Positions 25,065 through 33,433 of a DNA stretch of 50,654 nucleotides are shown one piece after another. The stretch comes from Actinomycetes bacterium (lineage in GTDB: Bacteria; Actinomycetota; Thermoleophilia; Gaiellales; Gaiellaceae), in NCBI GenBank assembly GCA_026708005.1, contig JAPOVR010000028.1:1-50654 (forward strand), written 5' to 3'. Made by a program: the position numbers and the translations under genes. Position 1 is the stretch's first letter; each line of letters starts with the position of its first letter. A model generated the notes under the pieces. The model was not told where the DNA came from and searched no databases. It saw nothing but the letters and a program-made list of their open reading frames with translations.

Positions 25065-26477
25065 ATGGCGCTCGTCATTGCCGGTGGCCGCGTCGTGACG
25101 GCGGCCGATGACTTCATAGCTGACGTGCTCGTCGATGGCGAGCGCATCGCAATGATCGGCGCCAACCTCTCCGACCGGGCCGACAGCGTGATCGACGCAA
25201 CCGGTGCCTACGTCCTGCCAGGTGGAGTCGATCCGCACACGCACATCGAGGGCGGCTTCGTGCACACGCCAGTCCGCGACGACTTCACCTCGGGGACGGT
25301 CGCGGCCGTGTGCGGCGGCACGACAACCGTCGTCAACTTCTGTCCGCAGGCTCAGGGACAGCCGTTCTCCGACCTCCTGTCCGAGTGGCACCGACGCCTT
25401 GGTGCCTCCCCTCCCGTTGCCGATGTCGGCTTCCACGTATCGGTTGTCGACCTCAGCGTGGGAGGCCTCGCAGAGCTCGTGGCCGCGGGCGTTCCGAGCT
25501 TCAAGCTGTTCATGGCCTACAAAGGCCGGATGATGGTCGACGACGAGACGCTCTTCGCGACGATGCAGATCGCCGCAGGCTGCGGCGCGCTCGTCATGGT
25601 GCACGCCGAGAACGGCGGAGCGATCGAGGTGCTCATCGGCGAGGCGCTCGCCCGCGGCGATACCTCGCCCATCTGGCACAGTCGAACGAGGCCTCCCGAG
25701 CTGGAAGGCGAGGCAACGGCACGCGCGATCGATCTCGCGCGCCTGGCTGGCTGCCCGCTCTACGTCGTCCACGTCTCGTGTTGCGAGGCCTTGGAACCCG
25801 TGGTGCGCGGGCGGACGGCCGGCTGGGAGGTCTGGGCGGAGACCTGCACCCAGTACCTGTTTACCGACGAGTCAATGCTGGAGCGACCCGACTTCGAGGG
25901 CGCCAAATTCGTCTTCACGCCGCCCCCGCGCACGGAGGTAGACAGGCGCCGCCTCTGGGATGCCCTCGCCGCTGGGACGCTGTCGGTCGTCTCCACCGAC
26001 CACGTGCCCTACGCGTGGGACGAGCACAAGACGCTCAGCCGCAACGACTTCTCGAAGATCCCAAACGGGGCACCGGGCATCGAGGACCGGCTCGCGATGC
26101 TCCACCACTTTGGCGTCGGCGAGCGCAGGATCTCGCTCGGTAAGCTCGTCGCATTGACGGCAACCCAGCCAGCCAAGCTCTTTGGCCTCTACCCCAAGAA
26201 GGGCACAGTCGCGGTCGGCGGCGACGCGGACCTTGTCGTCTTCGACCCAAGCGCAACCCGCACGATCTCGGCCGCGATGCAGCGGTCGAAGTCCGACTAC
26301 AACCTCTACGAGGGAACATCGGTGACCGGCGCGCCCCGAGACGTGCTCGTGCGTGGACAGCTCGTCGTGCGCGACGGTGAGCTCATCGCGGAGCCCGGAG
26401 TGGGCACGTTCCTCCCCCGCGCTCCCTTCGCCCCGTCGAGGCACGGTGGGGCTGTGGGCGGAGCCCCCGAGCAATGA
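25065..26477 (+). CDS. Dihydropyrimidinase/D-hydantoinase family amidohydrolase
   Basis: A 470-residue cyclic amidohydrolase with a complete dinuclear metal site: His58 and His60 in DPHTH, carbamylated-Lys candidate Lys147 in SFKLFMAYKG, His180 in VHAENG, His236 in HVSCCEA and Asp312 in STDHVPY. It would hydrolyse dihydrouracil, hydantoin or a related cyclic ureide to the N-carbamoyl amino acid. TQPAKLFGLYPKKGTVAVG near the C-terminus is a family signature. The stop overlaps the next gene by 4 bp. No dihydropyrimidine dehydrogenase or beta-ureidopropionase is adjacent; the frameshifted nitrilase at 3910-4819 is in a superfamily that includes ureidopropionases. Exact ring substrate unknown. 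Confidence 0.93.
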   Translation: MALVIAGGRVVTAADDFIADVLVDGERIAMIGANLSDRADSVIDATGAYVLPGGVDPHTHIEGGFVHTPVRDDFTSGTVAAVCGGTTTVVNFCPQAQGQPFSDLLSEWHRRLGASPPVADVGFHVSVVDLSVGGLAELVAAGVPSFKLFMAYKGRMMVDDETLFATMQIAAGCGALVMVHAENGGAIEVLIGEALARGDTSPIWHSRTRPPELEGEATARAIDLARLAGCPLYVVHVSCCEALEPVVRGRTAGWEVWAETCTQYLFTDESMLERPDFEGAKFVFTPPPRTEVDRRRLWDALAAGTLSVVSTDHVPYAWDEHKTLSRNDFSKIPNGAPGIEDRLAMLHHFGVGERRISLGKLVALTATQPAKLFGLYPKKGTVAVGGDADLVVFDPSATRTISAAMQRSKSDYNLYEGTSVTGAPRDVLVRGQLVVRDGELIAEPGVGTFLPRAPFAPSRHGGAVGGAPEQ

Positions 26478-27295
26478 TTGGCGCGATCGACATCAGCGTC
26501 CTCCCGTTCACGCAGGCCATCCGGGATGACGTCTACGTCGGCGCGGGTGAACGCGAGACGCTCGTGAAAGTCGGGCTCTGGGACAAGCCCTATACGGCGG
26601 ACGAGCTCGTGGCCGACATGGACGCCTCCGGCATCGCCGCGGGCCTCATACCGGCCCAGAACTTCGGGGTCTCGGCCGTGTCCTACGAGGCGGTGGCCGA
26701 GATCACACAGGCAGCACCAGGCCGGCTGTTTGGCTTGGCTGGCATCAACCCCACCGACATCACAGCCGGTGTCAAGAGACTCGAGCACGCGGTCCGGGAG
26801 CTTGGCTTCGCCGGCGCGCACAGCTACCCACACTGGTTCGGCCTTCGCCCCGACGACCGCGCCTACTACCCGTTCTACCTGAAGTGCACCGAGCTCGACA
26901 TCCCGATTCAGGTTCAAGCCGGAATGGCCTTCCAGCGCCATAAGCGCAACGTCGGCTACCCCGATGCCTTTGATCGCATTGCAGTCGACTTCCCCGAGCT
27001 GCGTCTGGTTGCGATCCACACAGGACACCCCTGGGAGCGCGAGCTCGTGGCCGCCGCGTGGAAACATCCGAACCTGACAATCGGCGGCGACACGCACCAC
27101 CCGAGCCACTGGAGCCACGAGCTCGTCGAGTTCATCGCGGGCGATGGCCGCGAGCAGGCCGTGTTCGGCACGAACTACCCGGAGCTTGGCTTCCGGGAGT
27201 TCCTCGCCGCAATCGACGAGCTGGGGTTCACCGACGACGTCAAGCGCTCGCTGCTGATCGAGAACGCAAAGCGCATCTACAAGCTCCACCTTTAG
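26474..27295 (+). CDS. Amidohydrolase-2-like TIM-barrel protein lacking usual metal ligands
   Basis: A 273-residue protein of the amidohydrolase-related (Amidohydro_2) group. The family pattern is seen in GLAGINPTDI, HTGHPWERELVAAAWKHPNL and the C-terminal LIENAKRIYKL. Two canonical metal features are missing: the N-terminal DxHxH is replaced by IDISVLPF, and the FGTD of strand 8 is FGTN (Asn234). His182 in IHTGHPW remains. Related proteins are decarboxylases or hydrolases of aromatic or lactone substrates. ATGA overlap with the dihydropyrimidinase gene indicates coupled expression and a role in the same pathway. Activity may be changed or lost. Confidence 0.82.
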   Translation: MIGAIDISVLPFTQAIRDDVYVGAGERETLVKVGLWDKPYTADELVADMDASGIAAGLIPAQNFGVSAVSYEAVAEITQAAPGRLFGLAGINPTDITAGVKRLEHAVRELGFAGAHSYPHWFGLRPDDRAYYPFYLKCTELDIPIQVQAGMAFQRHKRNVGYPDAFDRIAVDFPELRLVAIHTGHPWERELVAAAWKHPNLTIGGDTHHPSHWSHELVEFIAGDGREQAVFGTNYPELGFREFLAAIDELGFTDDVKRSLLIENAKRIYKLHL

Positions 27296-27468
27296 GAGCT
27301 GGAGGAGCTCGGCCTGTCGGCGCCGGCACGCGGTCTTCGCGCACAATCGAGTCGTCAGCGCAAGCCCGCAGCCAAGCTCCGCAGCATCAGCGCAGCCACG
27401 AAGCTGCTGTGCCCCCGGTTGCGAGGGCTGGAGCGGCCATGGGCTCGCCGCAGAGTCTGGCAGCAGAA

Positions 27469-27571
27469 TCGGCTCAGTCTCATGACGCTTCTGTGACAGA
27501 TAGTGCGGAAGTCGTGCGCTTTTCTTGGCTACCCCCCAGTGGTGGGTGGGGGGCCGCCCCTTAGGGCGGCC
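27469..27571 (+). repeat. Dispersed intergenic element, copy B
   Basis: Shares with copy A the GCAGAA...CAGT lead-in, the 11-nt tandem pair ending CTTCTGTGACA (27477-27498), GGCTACCCCCC, GTGGTGGGTGGGG and CCCCTTAGGGCGG. The final part is a perfect hairpin here but degraded in copy A, so copy B may be the least decayed example. Confidence 0.75.
27552..27571 (+). terminator. Perfect 8-bp GC hairpin, possible terminator
   Basis: GGCCGCCC (27552-27559) and GGGCGGCC (27564-27571) close a CTTA tetraloop. A second hairpin, CTGCCC-GTC-GGGCAG, follows at 27584-27598. Together they lie about 260 bp after the amidohydrolase stop and could end transcription from both sides. No U-tract is present. Confidence 0.5.
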
Positions 27572-27736
27572 GGACGACCTCGCCTGCCCGTCGGGCAGCA
27601 CGGCGCGAACCCTGCCGTCAACCGCCCACCGGGCAGCCCAGCCTCGCAAATCCACGACGGGCGCACGCCTCACCTGCCACCAGCAGCGGTGGCAGCCGCG
27701 CGCAGCGCGACCGGACAACCTGGTTGGTTCCGATGC

Positions 27737-28498
27737 CTAGCCGCCCCAGATACCGGCGATGAAGCCGCCGTCGATCACGAGCACGGTTCCAGTCACCCAG
27801 CTTGCCTCGTCGGAGGCGAGGTAGACCATCCCGCTCGCGATATCAGCGGGTTCGCCCAGGCGTCCAAGCGGATGACCGCTGATCGCAGCCGCTCTGGCCG
27901 CGTCCGGGTCGGGCTGGGCCTCCAGGAAGCCTTCGAGCATGGGCGTCCTGATGTAGCCGGGGCATACGCAGTTCACCCGTATCGAAGCAGCAGCACCGTC
28001 GAGCGCCATGCACTTTGTCAGCATAATCACGCCGGCCTTGGACGCACAGTAGGCGGCATCGTTCTGCGCGGCCCAGATTCCGTAGGTGGACGCCGTGTTC
28101 ACGATCGCGCCACCGCCGCGCTCAACGAGCAGTGGCCAGGCCGCCTTCGACACGAGGTAGATGCTCTTGAGATTCGTGTCGAGCTGTCGATCCCACTCGT
28201 CCTCCGTCAGGTTGTGGACCGCGCCGACAACGGTTACACCAGCGTTGTTGATGAGGATGTCGATGCCGCCGAGCTGATCGACCGCTGCTTGAAGGCCTGC
28301 CTCAATCGACTCCGACTGGGTGACGTCGACCTGCAGCGCAAGCCCTTGCTCGATCTCGGCCGCGGTCTGCTCGGCGGTGTCGCCGCACACGTCTGTCGCG
28401 ACAACCCGGGCGCCTTCGGCAGCGAAGCGGAGCGCAATCTCGCGGCCCTGCCCCGAGCCGGCGCCAGTGACGAAGGCAACCTTGCCATCGAGTCGCAC
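27737..28498 (-). CDS. SDR family NAD(P)-dependent oxidoreductase
   Basis: A 253-residue classical short-chain dehydrogenase. Nucleotide-binding TGAGSGQG (11-18), structural NNAG (84-87) and the catalytic triad Ser137, Tyr150 and Lys154 (YCASK) are in place; the C-terminus has [20 protein letters not shown] and [10 protein letters not shown]. The start is taken as GTG at 28496-28498, giving the standard N-terminus, though its ribosome site is weak. It would oxidise or reduce a hydroxyl/keto group of a pathway intermediate. It is followed by a gene-free gap and preceded by a ferritin-like protein gene on the same strand. Confidence 0.9.
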   Translation of the reverse strand: MRLDGKVAFVTGAGSGQGREIALRFAAEGARVVATDVCGDTAEQTAAEIEQGLALQVDVTQSESIEAGLQAAVDQLGGIDILINNAGVTVVGAVHNLTEDEWDRQLDTNLKSIYLVSKAAWPLLVERGGGAIVNTASTYGIWAAQNDAAYCASKAGVIMLTKCMALDGAAASIRVNCVCPGYIRTPMLEGFLEAQPDPDAARAAAISGHPLGRLGEPADIASGMVYLASDEASWVTGTVLVIDGGFIAGIWGG

Positions 28499-28614
28499 GG
28501 CCACACCATACTGCGTACCGCACAGCGAGCCCGGCAGACAAACCGGACCGAGCAGCTCCGAACAAGCCGCGAGCGGCCGCAAGCCATGGCGAGCGCCCGC
28601 TTCGCGGCCAGCCG

Positions 28615-29115
28615 CTACCGCTGCGGTGCGCTCGTCGAGCGAACAAACTGCTCGACGAGGTAGTCGAACCAACCGGCGGCACGCTCGCCCATCTTCGCGT
28701 GCAGCATCGCGGCGTCCCGTCCGAGCTGTGCGACGTCCTCGGCACCGAGGCGGTCGCCGACACGAGCGACGATTGCAAACGCGGCAACCTCTCGGTGCTC
28801 GGTCACGTACCAGTCGCTGATGTTCCGCGGAGAGGAAGTTCCACGCAGGCTCTCGCTGAACCCCTTTACCGTTGCTGAGAGGAACGCTTGGCGCTCCTTG
28901 CGCCCAGACGTGCGCTTCCCCCGATCCCGCAGGCATGCGTCGACACGGGCGCGTAGCTCACGTGTCTCAGCGTGGTGCCGCTCGAGCGTCGATCGAAGTT
29001 CTGGGTCGGTCTCCGCTTGGTGGAGCGCCGTCAGCATCTCCAGCGCCTCAGTCTCGATGGCGTGCGCGTCCTCGAGCGCCCGTACCAAGAGCTTCAAGCC
29101 TTCAGGTGTAGCCAC
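28615..29115 (-). CDS. Ferritin-like DUF892 (YciE/YciF-type) protein
   Basis: A 166-residue all-helical protein. The helices with [34 protein letters not shown] and [19 protein letters not shown] place Glu and His as in the four-helix DUF892/ferritin-like proteins linked to stress responses. GTG start at 29113-29115 has GGAGGA six bases upstream. It is on the same strand as, and 116 bp upstream of, the SDR gene. Metal binding is likely from the EH pattern, but no specific activity is known. Confidence 0.7.
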   Translation of the reverse strand: MATPEGLKLLVRALEDAHAIETEALEMLTALHQAETDPELRSTLERHHAETRELRARVDACLRDRGKRTSGRKERQAFLSATVKGFSESLRGTSSPRNISDWYVTEHREVAAFAIVARVGDRLGAEDVAQLGRDAAMLHAKMGERAAGWFDYLVEQFVRSTSAPQR

Positions 29116-29186
29116 CGTCGTCCTCCGTCGTTCGGATCAGCTGTCGCTCCCATGATTCTCGCATGCCTTGGCAGCCGACGAACAGG

Positions 29187-29279
29187 TCAGCAAGCCTCGT
29201 GGTTTCCCATGAGGGTGACAACGAGCATCGCCACGTACAACGCAGCCACCCCGGCCACCATCCGGACACTCCGAATCAC
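29187..29279 (-). CDS. Possible 30-residue single-helix membrane peptide
   Basis: A short frame starting GTG at 29277-29279, with GGAGG about ten bases upstream, encodes two Arg near the N-terminus followed by a ~19-residue hydrophobic stretch (VAGVAALYVAMLVVTLMG) and a short polar tail NHEAC. The positive-inside layout and ribosome site are what a small inner-membrane protein would show. It lies 71 bp upstream of the ferritin-like gene on the same strand. Short length makes chance occurrence a real possibility. Confidence 0.3.
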   Translation of the reverse strand: MIRSVRMVAGVAALYVAMLVVTLMGNHEAC

Positions 29280-29368
29280 TCTCCACCCACCTCCGTTCTT
29301 GACCGGACGGCACGCCTGTGCTAGACGGACGCCTACATCTAGCCGCACGAGAAGACCGAGGAGACGCC

Positions 29369-30526
29369 ATGCCGGAAGTTGCCTTCCACATCGAGCCAGG
29401 CAAGCCGCTTTGGGAGCAGGAGGTGCCGGGGCACAACCGCTGGCACCCGGACATCCCTGCCGCGAGCTCTGTGACGCCGGGCAGCGACTTCCGGGTCGAG
29501 TGCGCCGAGTGGACCGACTACCAGATCACGCCGAGTGACGGCGCTGACGAGATCCGCGACGTCAACCTCAACCGAGGGCATTCGCTGAGCGGGCCAATCG
29601 CGGTGGAGGGAGTCGAGCCGGGCGACATCCTTGTTGTCGACATCCTCGACATCGGCACGATGAGCGGCTGGGGCTACACGGGCATCTTCGCTAAGGAGAA
29701 CGGCGGTGGGTTCCTGACCGAGCACTTCCCGGATCCCCACAAGGCCGTCTGGGACCTCCAGGGCATCTATGCGACCTCACGGCACATCCCCGGCGTGCGC
29801 TTCGCCGGGCTCACCCACCCTGGCCTGATCGGTTGTGCGCCCTCGCACGAGCTGCTGGCCGAGTGGAACCGCCGTGAGGCCCAGCTCGTCGCCGAGAACC
29901 GGGTGCCGCCGCTCGCGCTGCCACCGCTGGAGGAGGATGCGGTGCTTGGCACGCTCACCGGCGCGGAGAAGAAGCACGTCGCGAAGGAAGCCTGCCGCAC
30001 GATCCCTCCGCGCGAGCACGGCGGCAACTGCGACATAAAGAACCTCTCGCGCGGCACGCGCATCTACTTCCCCGTCTACGTCAAGGACGCGCTGCTCTCG
30101 ATGGGCGACCTGCACTTCTCGCAGGGCGATGGCGAGATCACCTTCTGCGGCGCGATCGAGATGGACGGCTGGATAGACCTTGGCGTCGACCTGATCAAGG
30201 GCGGCGTCGCCAAGTACGGGCTCCTCAACCCGATCTTCAAGCCCGGCCCGGTCGAGCCGCGCTACGAGAGCTACCTCGTCTTCGAGGGCATCTGCGTCGA
30301 GAACGGAAAGAACTACTACATGGACGCAACCGTGGCCTACCGACAGGCAGCGCTCAACGCGATCGAGTACCTCAAGCGCTTCGGCTTCACCGGCGAGCAG
30401 GCCTACTTGCTGCTCGGCTCGGCGCCGATTGAAGGCCGAATCGGCGGCATCGTCGACATCCCCAACTGCGTGTGCACGATCAGCATCCCGACGGAGATTT
30501 TCGAGCAAGACATCCTCCCCACCTAG
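29369..30526 (+). CDS. fmdA: Formamidase (FmdA/AmdA family)
   Basis: A 385-residue formamidase. Landmarks: FHIEPGKPLWEQEVPGHNRWHPDIP at the N-terminus, LNRGHSLSGPIAVEGVEPGDILVVDILD, HPGLIGCAPS, ISRG-like NLSRGTRIYFPVYVKDALLSMGDLHFSQGDGE, and a C-terminal PNCVCTISIP. The start with GAGGAG upstream gives the family N-terminus. It hydrolyses formamide (and perhaps other short amides) to acid plus ammonia. It is followed by a small ORF and an fmdB gene, the partner seen next to formamidases in other bacteria, which supports the specific call over a general amidase. Confidence 0.93.
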   Translation: MPEVAFHIEPGKPLWEQEVPGHNRWHPDIPAASSVTPGSDFRVECAEWTDYQITPSDGADEIRDVNLNRGHSLSGPIAVEGVEPGDILVVDILDIGTMSGWGYTGIFAKENGGGFLTEHFPDPHKAVWDLQGIYATSRHIPGVRFAGLTHPGLIGCAPSHELLAEWNRREAQLVAENRVPPLALPPLEEDAVLGTLTGAEKKHVAKEACRTIPPREHGGNCDIKNLSRGTRIYFPVYVKDALLSMGDLHFSQGDGEITFCGAIEMDGWIDLGVDLIKGGVAKYGLLNPIFKPGPVEPRYESYLVFEGICVENGKNYYMDATVAYRQAALNAIEYLKRFGFTGEQAYLLLGSAPIEGRIGGIVDIPNCVCTISIPTEIFEQDILPT

Positions 30527-30587
30527 ATCCTCCCTCCCGAGATAGTCGAGTAGACATCGCCATCAGGGTGCCGCTGGAGAGACACAC

Positions 30588-30719
30588 GTGAGCAGGTACT
30601 GGGCCGTCATCATCCGCTGGCTCGCTGCGGCGGGTGCGCACGAGACGACAGCGCCGCCGGCGCACGAGCACGAGCCGGCGATTGCAGGCTCTCCGGCCGG
30701 CGGTCGATCGACGAGCTAG
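30588..30719 (+). CDS. Small ORF between fmdA and fmdB (43 residues)
   Basis: A GTG start at 30588 with GGAGAG six bases upstream opens a 43-residue frame that stops 2 bp before the fmdB ATG. It begins with SRYWAVIIRWLAAAG, a short amphipathic or hydrophobic stretch, and continues with a His/Glu/Pro-rich APPAHEHEPA segment. Its tight fit between the two genes and its ribosome site support translation, perhaps coupling fmdB expression. No family recognised; the His-rich tail could bind metal. Confidence 0.45.
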   Translation: MSRYWAVIIRWLAAAGAHETTAPPAHEHEPAIAGSPAGGRSTS

Positions 30720-30721
30720 CA

Positions 30722-31015
30722 ATGCCGATCTACGAGCACCTTTGCCCCTCGTGCGGACCGTTCGAGCGCTTGGCCAGCATGGACGAAGCCGGCGATCGCT
30801 CGCCGTGTCCCGCCTGCGGCAAGCCGGCGGAGCGGTGCTTCTCGTTCGGCGGCTCCTCCTCGCTGGGGCGCAGCTCGGTTGGCTCAGCGTCCATAGAGCG
30901 CGCGCACAGTGGCGAGCCGCGCGTGCAGCAGCGCGGAGGCGAGCGTGCCGGGCGAGGCCACGTCCACCCCCACGGCCCCACTCACGGCGGGCGGCCGTGG
31001 CAGGTGGGTCACTGA
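30722..31015 (+). CDS. fmdB: FmdB-type zinc-ribbon protein
   Basis: A 97-residue protein with the FmdB/CxxC_CXXC regulatory zinc-ribbon domain: MPIYEHLCPSCG and SPCPACGKPAERCFSF, giving Cys8, Cys11, Cys29 and Cys32 as zinc ligands. The C-terminal half is low-complexity, rich in Gly, Ser, Arg and His. FmdB was first described as a putative regulator of the formamidase operon, and its place just behind fmdA fits that. Its 3' end overlaps the convergent DUF3303-like gene by 7 bp. Confidence 0.88.
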   Translation: MPIYEHLCPSCGPFERLASMDEAGDRSPCPACGKPAERCFSFGGSSSLGRSSVGSASIERAHSGEPRVQQRGGERAGRGHVHPHGPTHGGRPWQVGH

Positions 31016-31308
31016 CCGTCGCTCTGTGACGTCCAGATCGCCGTCGCGTTGTTGCCCTGCAGGACCGGGATCGACTGGATATCGACGAGGTCCAGGTAGG
31101 GAGCGACGACCTTCATCAGCTGCTCGCCCGAGTCGGCCTCGCAGATGCTGAAGAACATCCGCTCGCCGATCGCGTAGTACCGATCGATGATGCGAACACC
31201 GTCGTAGCCGTCTGGGTGCTCGGAGAGCGTGCGCTCGGCGCGCCGGATGTACTCGGGGAAATCCTCGCTCTTCCACCGCCCGATCAGGATGAACTTCACT
31301 CCGGCCAT
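31009..31308 (-). CDS. DUF3303-like small protein
   Basis: A 99-residue alpha/beta protein. FILIGRWKSEDFPEYIRRAERTL at the N-terminus and YAIGERMFFSICEADSGEQLMKVVAPYLDLVDIQSIPVL at the C-terminus look like the dimeric ferredoxin-like DUF3303/monooxygenase-type fold (a strand with a ligand-facing Phe pair, then a DLVDxxxxPV strand). AGGAGGAGAG lies upstream of the ATG. It converges on and overlaps fmdB by 7 bp. No catalytic role is established for the family. Confidence 0.65.
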   Translation of the reverse strand: MAGVKFILIGRWKSEDFPEYIRRAERTLSEHPDGYDGVRIIDRYYAIGERMFFSICEADSGEQLMKVVAPYLDLVDIQSIPVLQGNNATAIWTSQSDGQ

Positions 31309-31819
31309 CTCTCACTCTCCTCCTTCGTCCTCGTTCGTGGTGCGCGGGTCGCCGTGGGCGATCCCCTGGCAGAGATCCTAGGCACGTCGTTCCAGCCGGG
31401 CCTGCTTGGAGGCTGGGATGCCGAGATATCCCGATGCTCGAGACATTCCGGTGTGGGGCTCAACCGGGCTCAACCGGAAGGCTCAGCCCAACCGCAGCTG
31501 CGCGGCAAACGGCGGGCGCCGAGCAAGGCGCGCCCGCAAGGTTGCCCCTACCCGCGCTTCCTCAGGCTCTTACGCGGAGGCGGCCTCAATCTCGTCGGAC
31601 AGCCTGAGAAGCAGCTATATGAGCTGACGAAGAGCAGCGGTGCACCGGATCGGTGCGGGCGCGAACGACGGGCACAGGCCACTCGTGCAGTGGCCCCGCG
31701 GGCCCAGCCGCGGCTGGTAGCCACGTGTGCTTCCGCGAGCGGGGCTGCGATCCGGCGTCTTGATGGCCTCTATGGAGCAGAGAGCCCGGCTGGGTTTCAC
31801 GCAGGTGACGAGCTGGCAG

Positions 31820-32040
31820 CGAGCGAGCTGCCAACGATCGCGCAGAGCTGGCGCGGCCGCAGAGCTCGCGCAGAGGCAGAATCGGTGCGGCCCCAGACCT
31901 GGCGCGGCCGCAGCAGACCGAGATGCGGGCCTCGCAAGGCACGCTCAGTGTCCACCGGGATGGCTCAAGACCTGGCGCGGTCGCAGCACCGATGAAGTGA
32001 CGAAGCTGGCGCAGCTGCAGAGTTGGCGCAGCTGCACAGT
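31820..32040. repeat. Short degenerate repeat array leading into copy C
   Basis: Variants of CTGGCGCGGCCGCAG, CTGGCGCGGTCGCAG, CTGGCGCAGCTGCAG and TTGGCGCAGCTGCAC recur with irregular spacing, mixed with GCAGAATCGG. The last copies sit directly against the 11-nt iterons of copy C. Copies A and B have a GCAGAA-containing lead-in too, suggesting the repeats belong to the same element family. Confidence 0.5.
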
Positions 32041-32142
32041 TGACACAGTCTCATGACGCTTTCGTCACAGACCGTGCGAAAGCCGTGCGCCTTTCTCGGC
32101 TACCCTCCCCGGGGTGGGTGGAGTGCGTGCTGCCCTTCGCGG
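32041..32142 (+). repeat. Dispersed intergenic element, copy C
   Basis: The lead CACAGTCTCATGACGC is the same as in copy B apart from one base; the 11-nt pair is at 32048-32069. It continues with GTGCGAAAGCCGTGCGC (copy B: GTGCGGAAGTCGTGCGC), TTTCTCGGCTACC and a C-rich/G-rich pair ACCCTCCCC and GGGGTGGGT able to fold. Similarity then fades. Confidence 0.75.
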
Positions 32143-32401
32143 TGGCTGCGCCAGCCCGGCGACCGCTTCGCGATGGCCGGAACCGCCCTGCCACCAGTCA
32201 CTGGCCGCAGCGGCAATGGCCAGTAGCACCGAGACGGAACCCCGCAGGCTTCCGCACCACGAGCCAGCGGCCTCAGCGGAGGCGGGCGCAACGGCAGCCA
32301 CCCCGGAACAGCTGGGCGGCGAAGGCCGTCGGGGCGACCACATGAGCCGCCCGCCCCATCGGGAGCGAGCGGGCGCGCCCGCGCGTCCACCGGGATACCG
32401 A

Positions 32402-33424
32402 CTACGAGAACTCGGGGATGATCTCCTCGCCCCAGAGGCGAACCTGCTCGAGGATCTCCTCCTGGTCCTGCAGACCCACGAGGTACGCACAGAAGCGGCT
32501 GACGCCGAGCTTCTCGAGCTCCCTGAGCTTGTCGATGCAATTCTGCGGGCTACCGAGCACGCAGAAGCGATCGACGATCTCGTCCGAGATGATCTCCTCG
32601 TGCTTCTTGTCGGGCTGGGCGTGCAGCGACCAGTCGTGCTCGCCCCACCAGTCCTCCTTCTCGGCGAGCCACTCGAACCCGCGCGTCAGCGACCCCGGCA
32701 GCGCCTCGATCCCGTACGTGCGCATCAGCTGCCATAGGAGGTTCGTGATGATCTCGGGCTCCCAGCGGCACATATGACGCGCCTTGGCCATGTCGTTCGA
32801 CACGTACGTACCGATGCTGACCTCAAACGGCACCGGATCGCGGCCCGCCTCCTTCGCGGCCGCCTGCACGTCGCTGTTGAACCACTCGACCGCGCCAAGC
32901 TCCGCGCACTCGGTCGTGGCGATGTCACCGAGCCTGCCAGCGACCTTGGCACCCCTTGGGCCAAAGCACCCGAGGATGATCGGCACGTCGCGATCGGCCC
33001 AGGTCAGCTGCACAGGCGCAGGGGCGCCCTCCACGTCAACAGGCTCGCCCTTCATCCAGGCGCGCATATTCGTGATCGCGGGCTCGTAGTCTCGCCACTT
33101 CGCGGGCCGCCAGCCGAGCATCTTGACCGCGCTGTCACCCCGGCCGAGCCCGAGGAACGCGCGGCCGTCGGAGATCACGTCGAGCGTGGCGACCGTGCTG
33201 GCAGTGACGCTCGGGTGCCGCGTCAGCGGGTTGGTGACGTACGGGCCCAGCTCGATCGTGTCCGTCTGGTCAGCCGCCAGCGCGAGACACGGGTACACGT
33301 CCATGAAGTTGTAGGGCGAGTCGATCAGCCCGACGAACTTGAAGCCGTAGCTCTCGGCCTGCTTCACACCGTAGAGAACGTCCTTGTAGTTCTTCGTCGT
33401 GCAGAAAAAGACACCGAAGTCCAC
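32402..33424 (-). CDS. LLM class flavin-dependent oxidoreductase (tandem copy 1)
   Basis: A 340-residue luciferase-family TIM-barrel protein. GTG start with AAGGAGGAG upstream. Features: DFGVFFCTTKNY at the N-terminus, LGPYVTNPLTRHPSVTA, FLGLGRGDSAVKMLGWRPAKW, and a long identical C-terminal region with the neighbouring copy. F420- or FMN-dependent oxidation of a small organic molecule is expected. It begins 9 bp after copy 2 and ends the leftward operon. The two copies are about three-quarters identical by eye, with most changes in the first 50 residues and around residues 150 and 185, where substrate contacts would lie. Confidence 0.88.
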   Translation of the reverse strand: MDFGVFFCTTKNYKDVLYGVKQAESYGFKFVGLIDSPYNFMDVYPCLALAADQTDTIELGPYVTNPLTRHPSVTASTVATLDVISDGRAFLGLGRGDSAVKMLGWRPAKWRDYEPAITNMRAWMKGEPVDVEGAPAPVQLTWADRDVPIILGCFGPRGAKVAGRLGDIATTECAELGAVEWFNSDVQAAAKEAGRDPVPFEVSIGTYVSNDMAKARHMCRWEPEIITNLLWQLMRTYGIEALPGSLTRGFEWLAEKEDWWGEHDWSLHAQPDKKHEEIISDEIVDRFCVLGSPQNCIDKLRELEKLGVSRFCAYLVGLQDQEEILEQVRLWGEEIIPEFS

Positions 33425-33433
33425 TGCTCCTCC

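Larger units (their letters stand above)
27296..27736. other. Gene-free gap with element copy B and two hairpins
   Basis: No gene seen. It holds copy B of the dispersed element, a perfect hairpin at 27552-27571 and a second short hairpin at 27584-27598. It lies between the end of the rightward dihydropyrimidinase unit and the end of the leftward SDR gene, so it is a convergent 3' region where terminators are expected. Confidence 0.7.
31309..32401. other. 1.1-kb gene-free gap with degenerate repeats and element copy C
   Basis: No credible gene. From about 31820 to 32040 a decayed short repeat of the form CTGGCGC-GGCCGCAG recurs at least six times (for example around 31849, 31899, 31970, 32006 and 32022), running into element copy C. 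The rest is GC-rich sequence without recognisable features. The gap separates two convergent or end-to-end gene groups. Confidence 0.65.
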
